53,963 nt of DNA from the NCBI RefSeq assembly GCF_008271295.1, contig NZ_VTOY01000014.1:1-53963 (forward strand), written 5' to 3'. Under the pieces are notes generated by a model. The model made no database searches, was not told where the DNA came from, and saw nothing but the letters and a program-made list of their open reading frames with translations. The position numbers were made by a program, and so were the translations under genes. Below are positions 39,729 to 47,276 of the stretch, one piece after another. Every line of letters begins with the position of its first letter. Position 1 is the first letter of the stretch. This DNA comes from Pseudoselenomonas ruminis. Lineage in GTDB: Bacteria; Bacillota; Negativicutes; Selenomonadales; Selenomonadaceae.

Positions 39729-41072
39729 ATGAGCCATAAACCGCTCATCCTGGCTGCCACTTTAGCCATAAGTGCCCTTTCTGCCGGTCAGGCATCAGCC
39801 AATCCCTTTGCTGATGTCCCCGCTGACCATTGGGCCTATGATGCAATAGAGCAGCTGGCAGCTGATAACATTATTGAAGGGTATGGAGACAGCACCTTTC
39901 GTGGAGAGCGTTCCATTACCCGCTACGAAATGGCCCAAATGACAGCCAGGGCAATGGCCAAAAGCGGTGTGCCCTCCGCTGACAAGGCACTAATCGACAA
40001 ATTATCTGCGGAATTTTCTGCGGAATTGGAATCTTTGGGTGTCCGGGTAGCCGAACTGGAAAGAAACGCTGACAAGATTAAGTGGAGCGGTGTCTTTGCC
40101 CAAAAAGCCATGAAAGGCACCAGTGACCAGCATACCTGGTGGGAAAAAGAACTTTTCCTCAATATGGATGCCCAGGTTAATGAAACCTGGAAAGTCCACG
40201 CTGGCATCGATACCAAATGGGGCACCAATGACGGCTGGAACAGCGAAACCAGTTTTTCCGATGCCTACGGAGCTTCCAATAAGGAAGTTTCCGGCATGCT
40301 TTACCACTTTTACGCCCAAGGCCCGGTAGCCAAGGGAGCAACATTCACTCTCGGCCTCTTCACGCCCGGCCTTCAGGAAGGCGTGGTCGGCAATGCCAGA
40401 ACCAAGGGCGGCGAGCTGGACTGGAATGTCGGCAAGACTACCTTTAAGGCTTACGGCGGCAATCTTCATGAGAAGGTATCCGACCTTTCCTCAGATTGGT
40501 CAGATACCTTCCGCCGGGCAGGCGGCAGAAATGACTACACCTATGTGGGCACCACGGATAGCGGCTTTGCCGACCAGCGGCTGCGTGCCTGGGGCGTGGC
40601 GGTGGAGCATAGCTTTACCGACCGCACCACAGCCGGTCTTGGCTACTACAACCTCGACTCCCCCGTAGCTTATGGTGATTCCCATCTTGGCATTGTGGCA
40701 GTCAACCTGCGTCAGCGGCTTTCCCGCAACCTCGAATTGACGGGGTTCTATTCCCACGGCAACAGAGGCTGGCAAAACAAGGCCTATGATATCAAACTAG
40801 TCTATAACGGAAGCCCCTGGGGCGATAAGCGATACGGCGGTTCCCTTGGCTATCGCTATCTCGGCTCCGATGCCCTGATTATGACCAGTATCGTCAACGG
40901 CAGTGAAAAACCGGGTCGCAAGGGCGTGGAAGCCAGCCTGTGGTATCACTTCACGAAAAACATCCAGCTGCAAACCTATTACCTGTTCAATGGCAGAGCG
41001 ATTGATGCAAGCTACGATGCCACCCATCCCCATGGCACAGCTTACTTTGCCAATCTGCTCTTCTCCTTCTAG
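39729..41072 (+). CDS. OmpM-like SLH-domain outer-membrane porin
   Basis: 447 residues. A signal peptide (ending QASA-NP) is followed by one SLH domain (residues 25-85: FADVPADHWAYDAIEQLAAD, GERSITRYEMAQMTARAMA), a short coiled coil (about 95-115), and a beta-barrel of alternating residues ending YFANLLFSF with a terminal Phe. In Negativicutes such proteins bind peptidoglycan polyamines through SLH and form general pores. Placed divergently from the PTS operon and beside its regulator, it probably admits manno-oligosaccharides through the outer membrane. GGAGGAACT precedes the ATG. Confidence 0.88.
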   Translation: MSHKPLILAATLAISALSAGQASANPFADVPADHWAYDAIEQLAADNIIEGYGDSTFRGERSITRYEMAQMTARAMAKSGVPSADKALIDKLSAEFSAELESLGVRVAELERNADKIKWSGVFAQKAMKGTSDQHTWWEKELFLNMDAQVNETWKVHAGIDTKWGTNDGWNSETSFSDAYGASNKEVSGMLYHFYAQGPVAKGATFTLGLFTPGLQEGVVGNARTKGGELDWNVGKTTFKAYGGNLHEKVSDLSSDWSDTFRRAGGRNDYTYVGTTDSGFADQRLRAWGVAVEHSFTDRTTAGLGYYNLDSPVAYGDSHLGIVAVNLRQRLSRNLELTGFYSHGNRGWQNKAYDIKLVYNGSPWGDKRYGGSLGYRYLGSDALIMTSIVNGSEKPGRKGVEASLWYHFTKNIQLQTYYLFNGRAIDASYDATHPHGTAYFANLLFSF

Positions 41073-41126
41073 AAATCCTATCCCCATGGGATTTAGCAAG
41101 CTTCCCCATTTTTGCTTGCATATATA

Positions 41127-41172
41127 AAAAGGAGCATCAGCCCTCTCCCCCTGAGAGCCTGATGCTCCTTTT
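41127..41172 (+). terminator. Terminator after the OmpM-like gene
   Basis: 14-bp arms AAAAGGAGCATCAG (41127-41140) and its complement (41159-41172), ending TTTT. Confidence 0.88.
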
Positions 41173-41239
41173 GCCATTCAAATGTTGCACATAAAACAAG
41201 TCTTTTGCTTATAAATCCAAATATAGACTATAAAAATGT

Positions 41240-41268
41240 TTGAAATGTATATTCTTTTTGTGTATAAT
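41240..41268 (+). promoter_or_regulatory. Promoter of gntR with overlapping operator candidate
   Basis: TTGAAA (41240-41245), a 17-base spacer and a perfect TATAAT (41263-41268). The segment 41245-41267 carries the same 23-base pattern as the mannan promoter, consistent with autoregulation. Confidence 0.75.
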
Positions 41269-41298
41269 TATAATATATATCTGTAAGGAATGATGAAT

Positions 41299-42015
41299 AT
41301 GCTAAAATACGAACAGATTGCAGAAGATTTGCGGCAAGAAATCCGCCAGGGCAAGTACACCTCAGGCGACCAGCTGCCATTGGAAAAGGATATGTGCGAA
41401 AAGTACAAGGTAAGCCGGGTTACCATTAAACGGGCTATGGACGAGCTGGTCAAACAAGGCCTGGTAACCAAGCGACGTGGCTCCGGCACATTTGTCAAGA
41501 CTCTGGATGACAACTATGCCAAGCAGCTCAGCATCAGTACCGGCAACCAATTCTCCGGCTTTGCCGAGACCTACAAAGGCCGCCACATCAGCACAAAAGT
41601 ATTGCGTTTTGAGATAGTGCATCCTTCCGAGGAAGTGGCCAAGAAGCTGCAAATGTCCACCCAGGATTTTGTCTACGACATTATTCGCCTGCGGATTCTT
41701 GACGATGTGCCCATGGTTATCGAATACACCATGATGCCAATTCAATTAGTCCCCGGCATACGCAATGAGATACTGGAACATTCCATCTATCATCATATCG
41801 AGAAGACGCTCAAACTCAACATCCAGTCAGCTCATCGCATAGTCCGGGCTGTGCGTTCTACTGAAATGGAGCAGGAACAAATGCAGCTTGCCCCCAATGA
41901 CCCGATTTTAGAGGTAGAGCAGGTGGCTTTTTTCAGCGACGGACATCCCTTTGAATACTCCATTTCACATCATCGGGCCGACAAAAGCGAATTCTCCGCT
42001 ATAAGCATACGCTGA
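41299..42015 (+). CDS. GntR/HutC-family regulator with UTRA domain
   Basis: 238-residue sugar-responsive repressor. N-terminal winged helix (EQIAEDLRQEIRQGKYTSGD, then KYKVSRVTIKRAMDELVKQG, then KRRGSGTFV) and C-terminal UTRA ligand domain (about 90-238: ISTKVLRFEIVHPSEEV, VYDIIRLRILDDVPMVIEYT, FSDGHPFEYSISHHRAD). UTRA domains bind phosphorylated sugars, so a mannobiose- or mannose-phosphate effector is plausible. AAGGA is 9 bases from the ATG at 41299; the earlier ATG at 41290 has no room for it. It most likely controls the mannan operon and the porin. Confidence 0.9.
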   Translation: MLKYEQIAEDLRQEIRQGKYTSGDQLPLEKDMCEKYKVSRVTIKRAMDELVKQGLVTKRRGSGTFVKTLDDNYAKQLSISTGNQFSGFAETYKGRHISTKVLRFEIVHPSEEVAKKLQMSTQDFVYDIIRLRILDDVPMVIEYTMMPIQLVPGIRNEILEHSIYHHIEKTLKLNIQSAHRIVRAVRSTEMEQEQMQLAPNDPILEVEQVAFFSDGHPFEYSISHHRADKSEFSAISIR

Positions 42016-42046
42016 CTGCCTTCTCCTTTATAAATTCAACTCTTAA

Positions 42047-42093
42047 TTGACATTACGTTCTCACTGTAATACCATACATTACAATGAGAACGT
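42047..42093 (+). promoter_or_regulatory. Promoter and long palindromic operator of the Rrf2 gene
   Basis: TTGACA (42047-42052), 17 bases, TACCAT (42070-42075). Overlapping it, ACGTTCTCACTGTAAT (42055-42070) and ATTACAATGAGAACGT (42078-42093) form arms with 15 of 16 pairs around 7 bases. Typical of Rrf2 autoregulation. Confidence 0.8.
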
Positions 42094-42114
42094 TTATTTA
42101 TAAGGAGAATGAAT

Positions 42115-42537
42115 ATGCAATTTTCGTTTCGTATGCCCGTGGCCGTGCATATCATGCTGTGCATTGCCAAATTTGACGGCGTGTTCAAGACTACCTCAAC
42201 TTTTTTGGCCTCCAGCGTCAACGTAAACCCGGTTATCATCCGCAAGACTCTGGGCCAACTTAAAGCTGCTGGCCTCGTAGAAGTGGCTGCCGTTGTCGGC
42301 GGGGCGAAGCTGACCAAGGCTCCCCAGGACATTACTTTACAAGATGTATTCCAGGCAGTAGAAGAAGACGAGGACTTGTTCCATATCCAAGATAACCCAA
42401 ATCCCCAGTGCCCCGTTGGCCGCAATATCCACCGGGTGCTGGGCAGTCGCCTTTCCATGGTAAAAAGCCATATGCTGGACGATTTTTCCCGGATAACACT
42501 GGCCGACCTACTGGAAGACATCCCCGATAACGAATAG
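42115..42537 (+). CDS. Rrf2-family transcriptional regulator
   Basis: 140 residues with the Rrf2 winged helix (MPVAVHIMLCIAKFDG, STFLASSVNVNPVIIRKTLG, LKAAGLVEVAAVVGG). Rrf2 proteins that hold Fe-S clusters have three Cys in the middle; here only one Cys is visible there (NPNPQCPVG), so it probably senses something other than a cluster. AAGGAG is 7 bases before the ATG at 42115; the ATG at 42109 is too close. No divergent target gene is present, so autoregulation or a target elsewhere is likely. Confidence 0.88.
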   Translation: MQFSFRMPVAVHIMLCIAKFDGVFKTTSTFLASSVNVNPVIIRKTLGQLKAAGLVEVAAVVGGAKLTKAPQDITLQDVFQAVEEDEDLFHIQDNPNPQCPVGRNIHRVLGSRLSMVKSHMLDDFSRITLADLLEDIPDNE

Positions 42538-42571
42538 GAACTATCTTATATCGCCTTTCTCTGCATCAAAA

Positions 42572-42620
42572 GACCGGCTGTCACTTCCGCAAAGAAACTG
42601 ACAGCCGGTCGTATTATTTT
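42572..42620 (+). terminator. Terminator after the Rrf2 gene
   Basis: 12-bp arms GACCGGCTGTCA (42572-42583) and its complement (42599-42610), then a T-rich tail. Confidence 0.85.
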
Positions 42621-42705
42621 GTCTTAAAAATCCCTGTCCTCCGTATCTGCCTTCTTAAAGCCCACCTGTGCCTCCCTCAGCCTCCGCTGCTTGTTTGATT
42701 TTTTA

Positions 42706-44013
42706 CTATCTGATTTTATACTGCGTCCTATTGCCAGCCTTCTGCATAATCAAGGCACCTTCATCACACATCTTCGTCAATATGGAATATGCTTTGGTCG
42801 TTCCTACTGACAATGCCAACTCCACATCCTTGCGAGTAATACTGCCTTGTCTTTTTAGAAGATTCATTACAATTTCCTTTTCTGCATCTGGTTGGTATGA
42901 TATCACTGTTTCTGCCTGTTCCTCGATGTTGAGATTGAACAAGGTAGTCTTGAATGCCCCCTGTGCTGATTCAAAAACAGCCTGTTTCTCACTATTCTTG
43001 TACAATGCCTTGATACGCTTTATCCCCGTACCATAGCTTTCAACCAATTTCAGCCGATAAAAAACATTTGCCAGACATGCATTACGTGACTGGGAAACTC
43101 CCATCAGCACGGCCTCCATAGAAAGCCCAGGCACCAATCCGCCAAGAGACACAAACTCTATTCTATCATCATATATGTTTACCAACGTGCTTCCATTGAA
43201 ACTGTAATCACGATGAATAATGGCATTGAGCAATGCTTCCCTGACAGCCGCCATGGGATAATCTCTCTGTTCCTTGCGTCGCAGGCCTTCAATGGTCGAT
43301 TTGACAGCTATATTTTTGTCCAGAAAAGCATACCCTGCTTCCAACTGCGACAGCAAAGAGCCACTAAACTCCTGGTGGTTGCGGAAGATGACATCATCTG
43401 TGCCTTGAAAGACGGCCACTTTTAGCGTATGTTCACACTGGTCAGACAGCAGCAGGGCAAGATTGGTAAAAAGACCATCTTCACCAATCATGTTCAGAGT
43501 CCGCATCTGCACGGACCCACACTCCATTTCCCTCACGGCCATTTCTTTCTGAAAAGCCTCGAAGGTAAGTTCTTGGTTAAGGCTGCGACATGTTTCGTAG
43601 GATTTGCCATATGACTCCACAATCATATCCCGTATACCAGCTTCACTAAGAGGCTGCGAGGATGTCCCCCGGCGTACGTACACTCCAGTCGGCTTCAAGC
43701 CCTTGTCCTTCAAATAATACGGTCTGGCAGAACCAATGGCCACTTCCACTGCAATCACTGTTTTATTTTCCCGTTCGATGGCACGAATCTGCACAAATGG
43801 CATAATATCTGGTGCAATGCCATCCTTCAGGCTTCCCGCCAGTCGCAGCATGGTATCATCCGAATCTTCTACACCTGCCACAGAACCATCATCATTTATG
43901 CCTATATAAAGAGTGCCGCCTTCCGTATTGGCAAAGGCTACAATATCCTTACGAAGTTCCTGAACGGATACTCGCTTGTACTCAACATCTACGTTTTCTC
44001 TATTGGTCATCAC
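42706..44013 (-). CDS. AlbA_2 (Schlafen-like) DNA-binding / RecG-related regulator
   Basis: 435 residues. N-terminal AlbA_2 domain (residues 10-125: VEYKRVSVQELRKDIVAFAN, TEGGTLYIGINDDGSVAGV, GVYVRRGTSSQPLS) and a GHKL-like ATPase region (about 250-330: YPMAAVREALLNAIIHRDYS, ESYGTGIKRI). A C-terminal winged helix follows (GSITRKDVELALSVGTTKAY). Often annotated as a RecG-related protein but with no helicase motifs; members act as regulators or defence proteins. A large palindrome lies between its promoter region and start codon, suggesting self-control. GAGAGGAAC precedes the start. Confidence 0.82.
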   Translation of the reverse strand: MMTNRENVDVEYKRVSVQELRKDIVAFANTEGGTLYIGINDDGSVAGVEDSDDTMLRLAGSLKDGIAPDIMPFVQIRAIERENKTVIAVEVAIGSARPYYLKDKGLKPTGVYVRRGTSSQPLSEAGIRDMIVESYGKSYETCRSLNQELTFEAFQKEMAVREMECGSVQMRTLNMIGEDGLFTNLALLLSDQCEHTLKVAVFQGTDDVIFRNHQEFSGSLLSQLEAGYAFLDKNIAVKSTIEGLRRKEQRDYPMAAVREALLNAIIHRDYSFNGSTLVNIYDDRIEFVSLGGLVPGLSMEAVLMGVSQSRNACLANVFYRLKLVESYGTGIKRIKALYKNSEKQAVFESAQGAFKTTLFNLNIEEQAETVISYQPDAEKEIVMNLLKRQGSITRKDVELALSVGTTKAYSILTKMCDEGALIMQKAGNRTQYKIR

Positions 44014-44020
44014 GATGTTC

Positions 44021-44076
44021 CTCTCTTATTCTCTTTCTCTCTCATTGTAAAAGAGAAAGAAAGAGAATAAGAGAGA
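44021..44076. promoter_or_regulatory. Long pyrimidine/purine palindrome upstream of the AlbA_2 gene
   Basis: CTCTCTTATTCTCTTTCTCT at 44021-44040 pairs with a purine-rich arm at 44053-44076, with a small internal offset. It lies 8 bases before the minus-strand start codon, so it would also form an RNA hairpin next to the ribosome site. Confidence 0.6.
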
Positions 44077-44208
44077 AAAATTGCCAATCTCTACATTAAC
44101 TCACCCCATTATATATAAAAATGTGATTTTACACACATAATTATATATTTTTACGTGCAGTATGAAATTCCACTTATGCCATTTTCTTCGACGCACAACG
44201 GGATACCG

Positions 44209-44262
44209 AAAGCCATCCCCACCGGGCACACAAAAAAAGACGGCGTTCTCACGCCGTTGACA
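44209..44262 (-). terminator. Rep terminator built from a tyrosine-recombinase relic
   Basis: On the minus strand, ACGGCGT-GAGA-ACGCCGT-C-TTTTTTT is an excellent intrinsic terminator for the rep gene ending at 44287. On the plus strand the same bases encode KAIPT, then TKKDGVLTPL, matching KAIPTNHKVKKDGVLTPL of the recombinase at 32399 (DNA near 33070-33125). It is therefore a fragment of a recombinase gene. Confidence 0.75.
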
Positions 44263-44286
44263 TTTATAACTTGTTCCACATGACTG

Positions 44287-45348
44287 TTATCTACTAGAAT
44301 GATTGAATATATCTTGCTGTGGCAAATCAATTTCTCGTAAAGTCATCTTCGCTGTGATGAAGTTGACCAAAATGCGGTACTCCCGATAATTCTTCTTTCG
44401 GCTTATGGCGTGCTCATAGTTGAACACGGCCTTACCAGCCATCGCATTAAGACCATTCATGTTGGAACGAATGAAATTGTCCAGAGCCGTGAAGTCCATG
44501 GCATCAAGGTATTTTATGGCATTTGTACGGTAAAACTCGTTAGAGTTAGCAACATCATCACGCTCTTGGGCTTCTTTAATTTTTTTCTGTATCTCTATGT
44601 TCTGCTCTTGCTTTTTTGCCCGTTCTTTCATCTCGTCGAACTTCTCGTTCTTAAGTGCCCAGTTTTCAGTAACTGCCTTGATGAAATATTTGCCATAAAC
44701 CTCCGGGGACTTTGGATTCCCCTCCCGCTTCTCTCTGGTGATGATATTCTCAACATAAAGGAAGTTGGCTTTGATGACATCATCGGGGATATTATCGAAC
44801 TTATCCTTGATATAACGAGGATTGAACCCATGGTCCATGGCGATACGAATAGAAATCTGCACGGCTGGTGAGAACTTCTTGACTATGGTCTTAGCTATAT
44901 CCTGGGAAGTGTTCAGGAACAAGTCCTCAGAGTCGAAGTTTGGCTCGAAGCCAAAGTGAAGATGAGTAGCCTTTCGGCCACGGCCTCCGTTGTCTTCGAT
45001 GAAGAAGTCCTTGTAATCCGTATGCTTGCGAATCTCCCTGACGGCAGGTTGCAGAACACAACGCTTGAATTCCTTAAACTGGTCGTAGGAGGAATGTGTG
45101 AATCCTGTGTAACGACGCATCTCCTCAATAGTGGTAGTATGCTGGCCTATACGGTCTAAGTCCTTACAGAAAATGTATACACGAAGAGCAGCTACCGTAT
45201 TCAGAGCAAGAATATCCCTAACTTCTATGTTGGTGAACGTGCCGCTCTTCAAAGCAAATAGATAAGGTCGCAAATCAGTAGTTATACTGACTTCGAGACG
45301 GCAAGTATTCTTTAAATTGGAACTGGCTGGCCTTTTTTCTCTGCGCAA
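44287..45348 (-). CDS. repB: Rep_3-family plasmid replication initiator, possibly N-truncated
   Basis: Initiator protein that would bind plasmid iterons. Rep_3 features: ILALNTVAALRVYIFCKDLD, TTIEEMRRYTGF, FKRCVLQPAVREIRKHTDYK, and later NPRYIKDKFDNIPDDVIKANF. The C-terminal 120 residues are charged and helical. The frame begins at a TTG (45348) inside a palindrome, with a stop codon 9 bases upstream and no ribosome site, and it seems to lack the N-terminal 80-100 residues of the first winged helix of typical Rep_3 proteins. It may be a shortened but active Rep, use a non-standard start, or be inactive. No iterons were found nearby. Confidence 0.72.
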   Translation of the reverse strand: MRREKRPASSNLKNTCRLEVSITTDLRPYLFALKSGTFTNIEVRDILALNTVAALRVYIFCKDLDRIGQHTTTIEEMRRYTGFTHSSYDQFKEFKRCVLQPAVREIRKHTDYKDFFIEDNGGRGRKATHLHFGFEPNFDSEDLFLNTSQDIAKTIVKKFSPAVQISIRIAMDHGFNPRYIKDKFDNIPDDVIKANFLYVENIITREKREGNPKSPEVYGKYFIKAVTENWALKNEKFDEMKERAKKQEQNIEIQKKIKEAQERDDVANSNEFYRTNAIKYLDAMDFTALDNFIRSNMNGLNAMAGKAVFNYEHAISRKKNYREYRILVNFITAKMTLREIDLPQQDIFNHSSR

Positions 45349-45378
45349 AATGATTTATATTAATTATGAATCATTTTG
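45346..45378. repeat. Inverted repeat over the rep start
   Basis: CAAAATGATT (45346-45355) and AATCATTTTG (45369-45378), 13 bases apart. The rep TTG lies at its edge. It could be the Rep operator or the remains of an iteron region. Confidence 0.5.
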
Positions 45379-45393
45379 TCACTCACCACAAAA

Positions 45394-45663
45394 TTAGTAT
45401 TTCACGCTGGACTTGAAAGCAAGGCTCTCGCTGGCTGCGATGTCAATGACTTCACCAGTCTGCGGATTGCGGCCTTTACGAGCTGCACGCTGTGCCTTTT
45501 TGAAGGTACCGAAGCTAATAAGACGGATTTCTGCGTCCTTCTTCACTTCCTCAATTACGGTGCTGATAAGAGCATCTACTACTGCCTTGGTATCCTTCTT
45601 GGAAACACCAGCTGTCTCTGCCACCTTGTCTACCAAAGTGCTTTTGCTGATTACTTCTGCCAT
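45394..45663 (-). CDS. hup: HU-family DNA-bending protein
   Basis: 89-residue HU: SKSTLVDKVAETAGVSKKDT, EVKKDAEIRLISFGTFKKAQ, AARKGRNPQTGEVIDI with the conserved RNPQTGE of the DNA-inserting arm, SLAFKSSVKY at the end. Plasmid-encoded HU could assist Rep or transfer complexes. AGGTGG is 8 bases before the ATG at 45663; an in-frame GTG at 45675 is inside that ribosome site. It lies directly upstream of rep on the same strand, perhaps cotranscribed. Confidence 0.93.
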   Translation of the reverse strand: MAEVISKSTLVDKVAETAGVSKKDTKAVVDALISTVIEEVKKDAEIRLISFGTFKKAQRAARKGRNPQTGEVIDIAASESLAFKSSVKY

Positions 45664-45735
45664 GGAATTTTCCACCTTTCATCATTAAAATTGCTTGACT
45701 ATTATAGGGCATTTGCTGACAAGCTGTCAACCAGC

Positions 45736-46560
45736 CTATTTCCCCCGTCCTCTTTCCATCGGATGAGACAACGTAGAAGCGCCCTTGTATTCGTCCATTA
45801 CAGCCAATATTCTATCTTTTGGTACATAGGCTGCAAAATCCTTGACGATTCTATCTCTTTCCTGCTGGGACAATGGCCGCTCAAATTCATTTTTGAAAAT
45901 GTCTCCCGGATTAATAGCCGGCGTCTCCATAGTATCACAAAGCCTATCCCCTTGGCGATTGTATACCTGAATATGCGGGAATTCCTTTGTCCTGTGCAAA
46001 AGGCCTATGTTCTTGGCAATGGCAGATACAACTAAATCGTGGTGATTTTTAGGTGTCTTCCGAGGGACTGAACCAAATTCCTGCATCCTTTGATATCTCT
46101 TTATGGTACTAAGATAGGAAACTTCCGGCCTCACAAGTATAGCTGCCATAGTCACATCATAGCCCCGGCGTTCCAGCTGAAACTTGGTCTTTGCCGGAAC
46201 TTCGACTGTACGTAAGGTTCCCTCAATGATGAGATTATACTTACGGCTGCTTAATTCATCAATCAAAGCCTCTGTCATTTTACCTGCAAATTCTTGAGTA
46301 TGAAGCACAGCCTCATCACCATACTGCTTTATCAAGTCACTAAACCTTGGGTGAAACCGCCGGTATTCGTCACCGCTGATAAATATGACATTCTTCTCCA
46401 GTTGGCTTGTGAAAATCCTGGCCATGGTAGTTTTGCCTGCTCCGGGCTGGCCTACTATAAGAAATGCCTGTGGCTCTTCTGCAGGACTTATATATGGGAG
46501 CAGCAGCTTAGATAAAATCTTGCCCTTCGCTTTTTCAAACTCTTCCATGCTATATGTCAT
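45736..46560 (-). CDS. Zeta-like toxin kinase
   Basis: 274 residues with Walker A GQPGAGKTT (37-45), then ISGDEYRRFHP, LIIEGTLRT and a C-terminal helical part. Zeta toxins phosphorylate UDP-GlcNAc and so block wall synthesis in cells that lose the plasmid; related enzymes may act on other nucleotide sugars. The ATG at 46560 overlaps the stop of the upstream small gene (ATGA), so the two are translationally coupled, as expected for antitoxin-toxin. The longer frame from 46662 has no ribosome site. Confidence 0.87.
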   Translation of the reverse strand: MTYSMEEFEKAKGKILSKLLLPYISPAEEPQAFLIVGQPGAGKTTMARIFTSQLEKNVIFISGDEYRRFHPRFSDLIKQYGDEAVLHTQEFAGKMTEALIDELSSRKYNLIIEGTLRTVEVPAKTKFQLERRGYDVTMAAILVRPEVSYLSTIKRYQRMQEFGSVPRKTPKNHHDLVVSAIAKNIGLLHRTKEFPHIQVYNRQGDRLCDTMETPAINPGDIFKNEFERPLSQQERDRIVKDFAAYVPKDRILAVMDEYKGASTLSHPMERGRGK

Positions 46561-46808
46561 TGAGCCAAACCTCTTACATAGTCCTGAGAAAACTCGAAAA
46601 TCCCTTTGAGCTTCAACATATCTTCCATGGTCGAATACTTCTCGCTCAGGATTTCTCCCCATATCATGTTGATTTTTGACTGGAACACATACAAAGGATG
46701 CGCTTGGTCGCTGATGCCACGTTTTTCTATTTCCCGGTCAATATCTGCCAGCAAGCCAGCAAATACCTCTCTAAATATTTCTTTGTATTCTGTTACTTCA
46801 TAATCCAT
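46557..46808 (-). CDS. Epsilon-like antitoxin partner of the zeta-like toxin
   Basis: 83-residue helical acidic protein (EYKEIFREVFAGLLADIDRE, HPLYVFQSKINMIWGEILSE, KLKGIFEFSQDYVRGLAQ). Sequence likeness to classic epsilon is not obvious; the call comes from size, charge, position and coupling to zeta. AAGGCGG lies 8 bases before the ATG at 46808. A 15-base element that also occurs twice at the next operon's promoter lies upstream, so this cassette may be repressed by the neighbouring 115-residue protein. Confidence 0.65.
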   Translation of the reverse strand: MDYEVTEYKEIFREVFAGLLADIDREIEKRGISDQAHPLYVFQSKINMIWGEILSEKYSTMEDMLKLKGIFEFSQDYVRGLAQ

Positions 46809-46831
46809 GGAGCACACCGCCTTTTGATAAA

Positions 46832-46846
46832 CTATTAACTTTTCAT
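46832..46846 (-). promoter_or_regulatory. ATGAAwAGTTAATA element, copy 1
   Basis: ATGAAAAGTTAATAG on the minus strand, 24 bases before the antitoxin start. Copies 2 and 3 lie at 47221-47235 and 47262-47276. Confidence 0.6.
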
Positions 46847-46853
46847 ATTATGG

Positions 46854-47201
46854 TTACGACTTCTTACCCCTAACCTGATATTTACGGACTTTATCATTAA
46901 TAGACTCTATCTTTTTAACCATTTCATTAACGGCTTCTTCTGGCATTTCTTTACGGAGTTGCAAAAGCCCCATACCAGTTCCAACTTGCATAAATGACAT
47001 CATATCTCCAAAAGTCACACTCAATGCAAATGGATTAACATCATATTTCTCGAGAATCCGTCTAAAGGCAAGAAACTTTTCCATTTCCTGCTTCTCACCA
47101 AATGAGCAATATATAGCTCTAGGTTTGCAACTTTCATTAAATTCTCTCGGCCTGCCAGCACCCTCCCGGGCACCGCCTCGGCCACTCTTTTTCTCGTCCA
47201 T
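46854..47201 (-). CDS. Small plasmid protein with RGGAREGAGRP motif (115 aa)
   Basis: 115 residues. The N-terminus GRGGAREGAGRPREFN is a Gly/Arg motif common in small phage and plasmid DNA-binding proteins; the rest is helical (EKQEMEKFLAFRRILEKYDV, PEEAVNEMVKKIESINDKV). No family is recognised. Two matching elements flank its own promoter and a third precedes the antitoxin-toxin cassette, so it is the best candidate for their repressor. It could also be a mobilisation accessory, as it follows the relaxase. AGGAGATAAAT precedes the ATG. Confidence 0.6.
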   Translation of the reverse strand: MDEKKSGRGGAREGAGRPREFNESCKPRAIYCSFGEKQEMEKFLAFRRILEKYDVNPFALSVTFGDMMSFMQVGTGMGLLQLRKEMPEEAVNEMVKKIESINDKVRKYQVRGKKS

Positions 47202-47220
47202 ATTTATCTCCTATGAATAC

Positions 47221-47276
47221 TTATTAACTATTCATAGTATAGCACATAGATGTTTGATTGTCTATTAACTTTTCAT
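47221..47276 (-). promoter_or_regulatory. Promoter of the 115-residue gene with two operator copies
   Basis: On the minus strand TAGACA (47264-47259), 17 bases, TATACT (47241-47236). One ATGAAAAGTTAATAG (47276-47262) overlaps the -35 and one ATGAATAGTTAATAA (47235-47221) lies just after the -10. The first overlaps the end of the relaxase gene. Confidence 0.72.
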
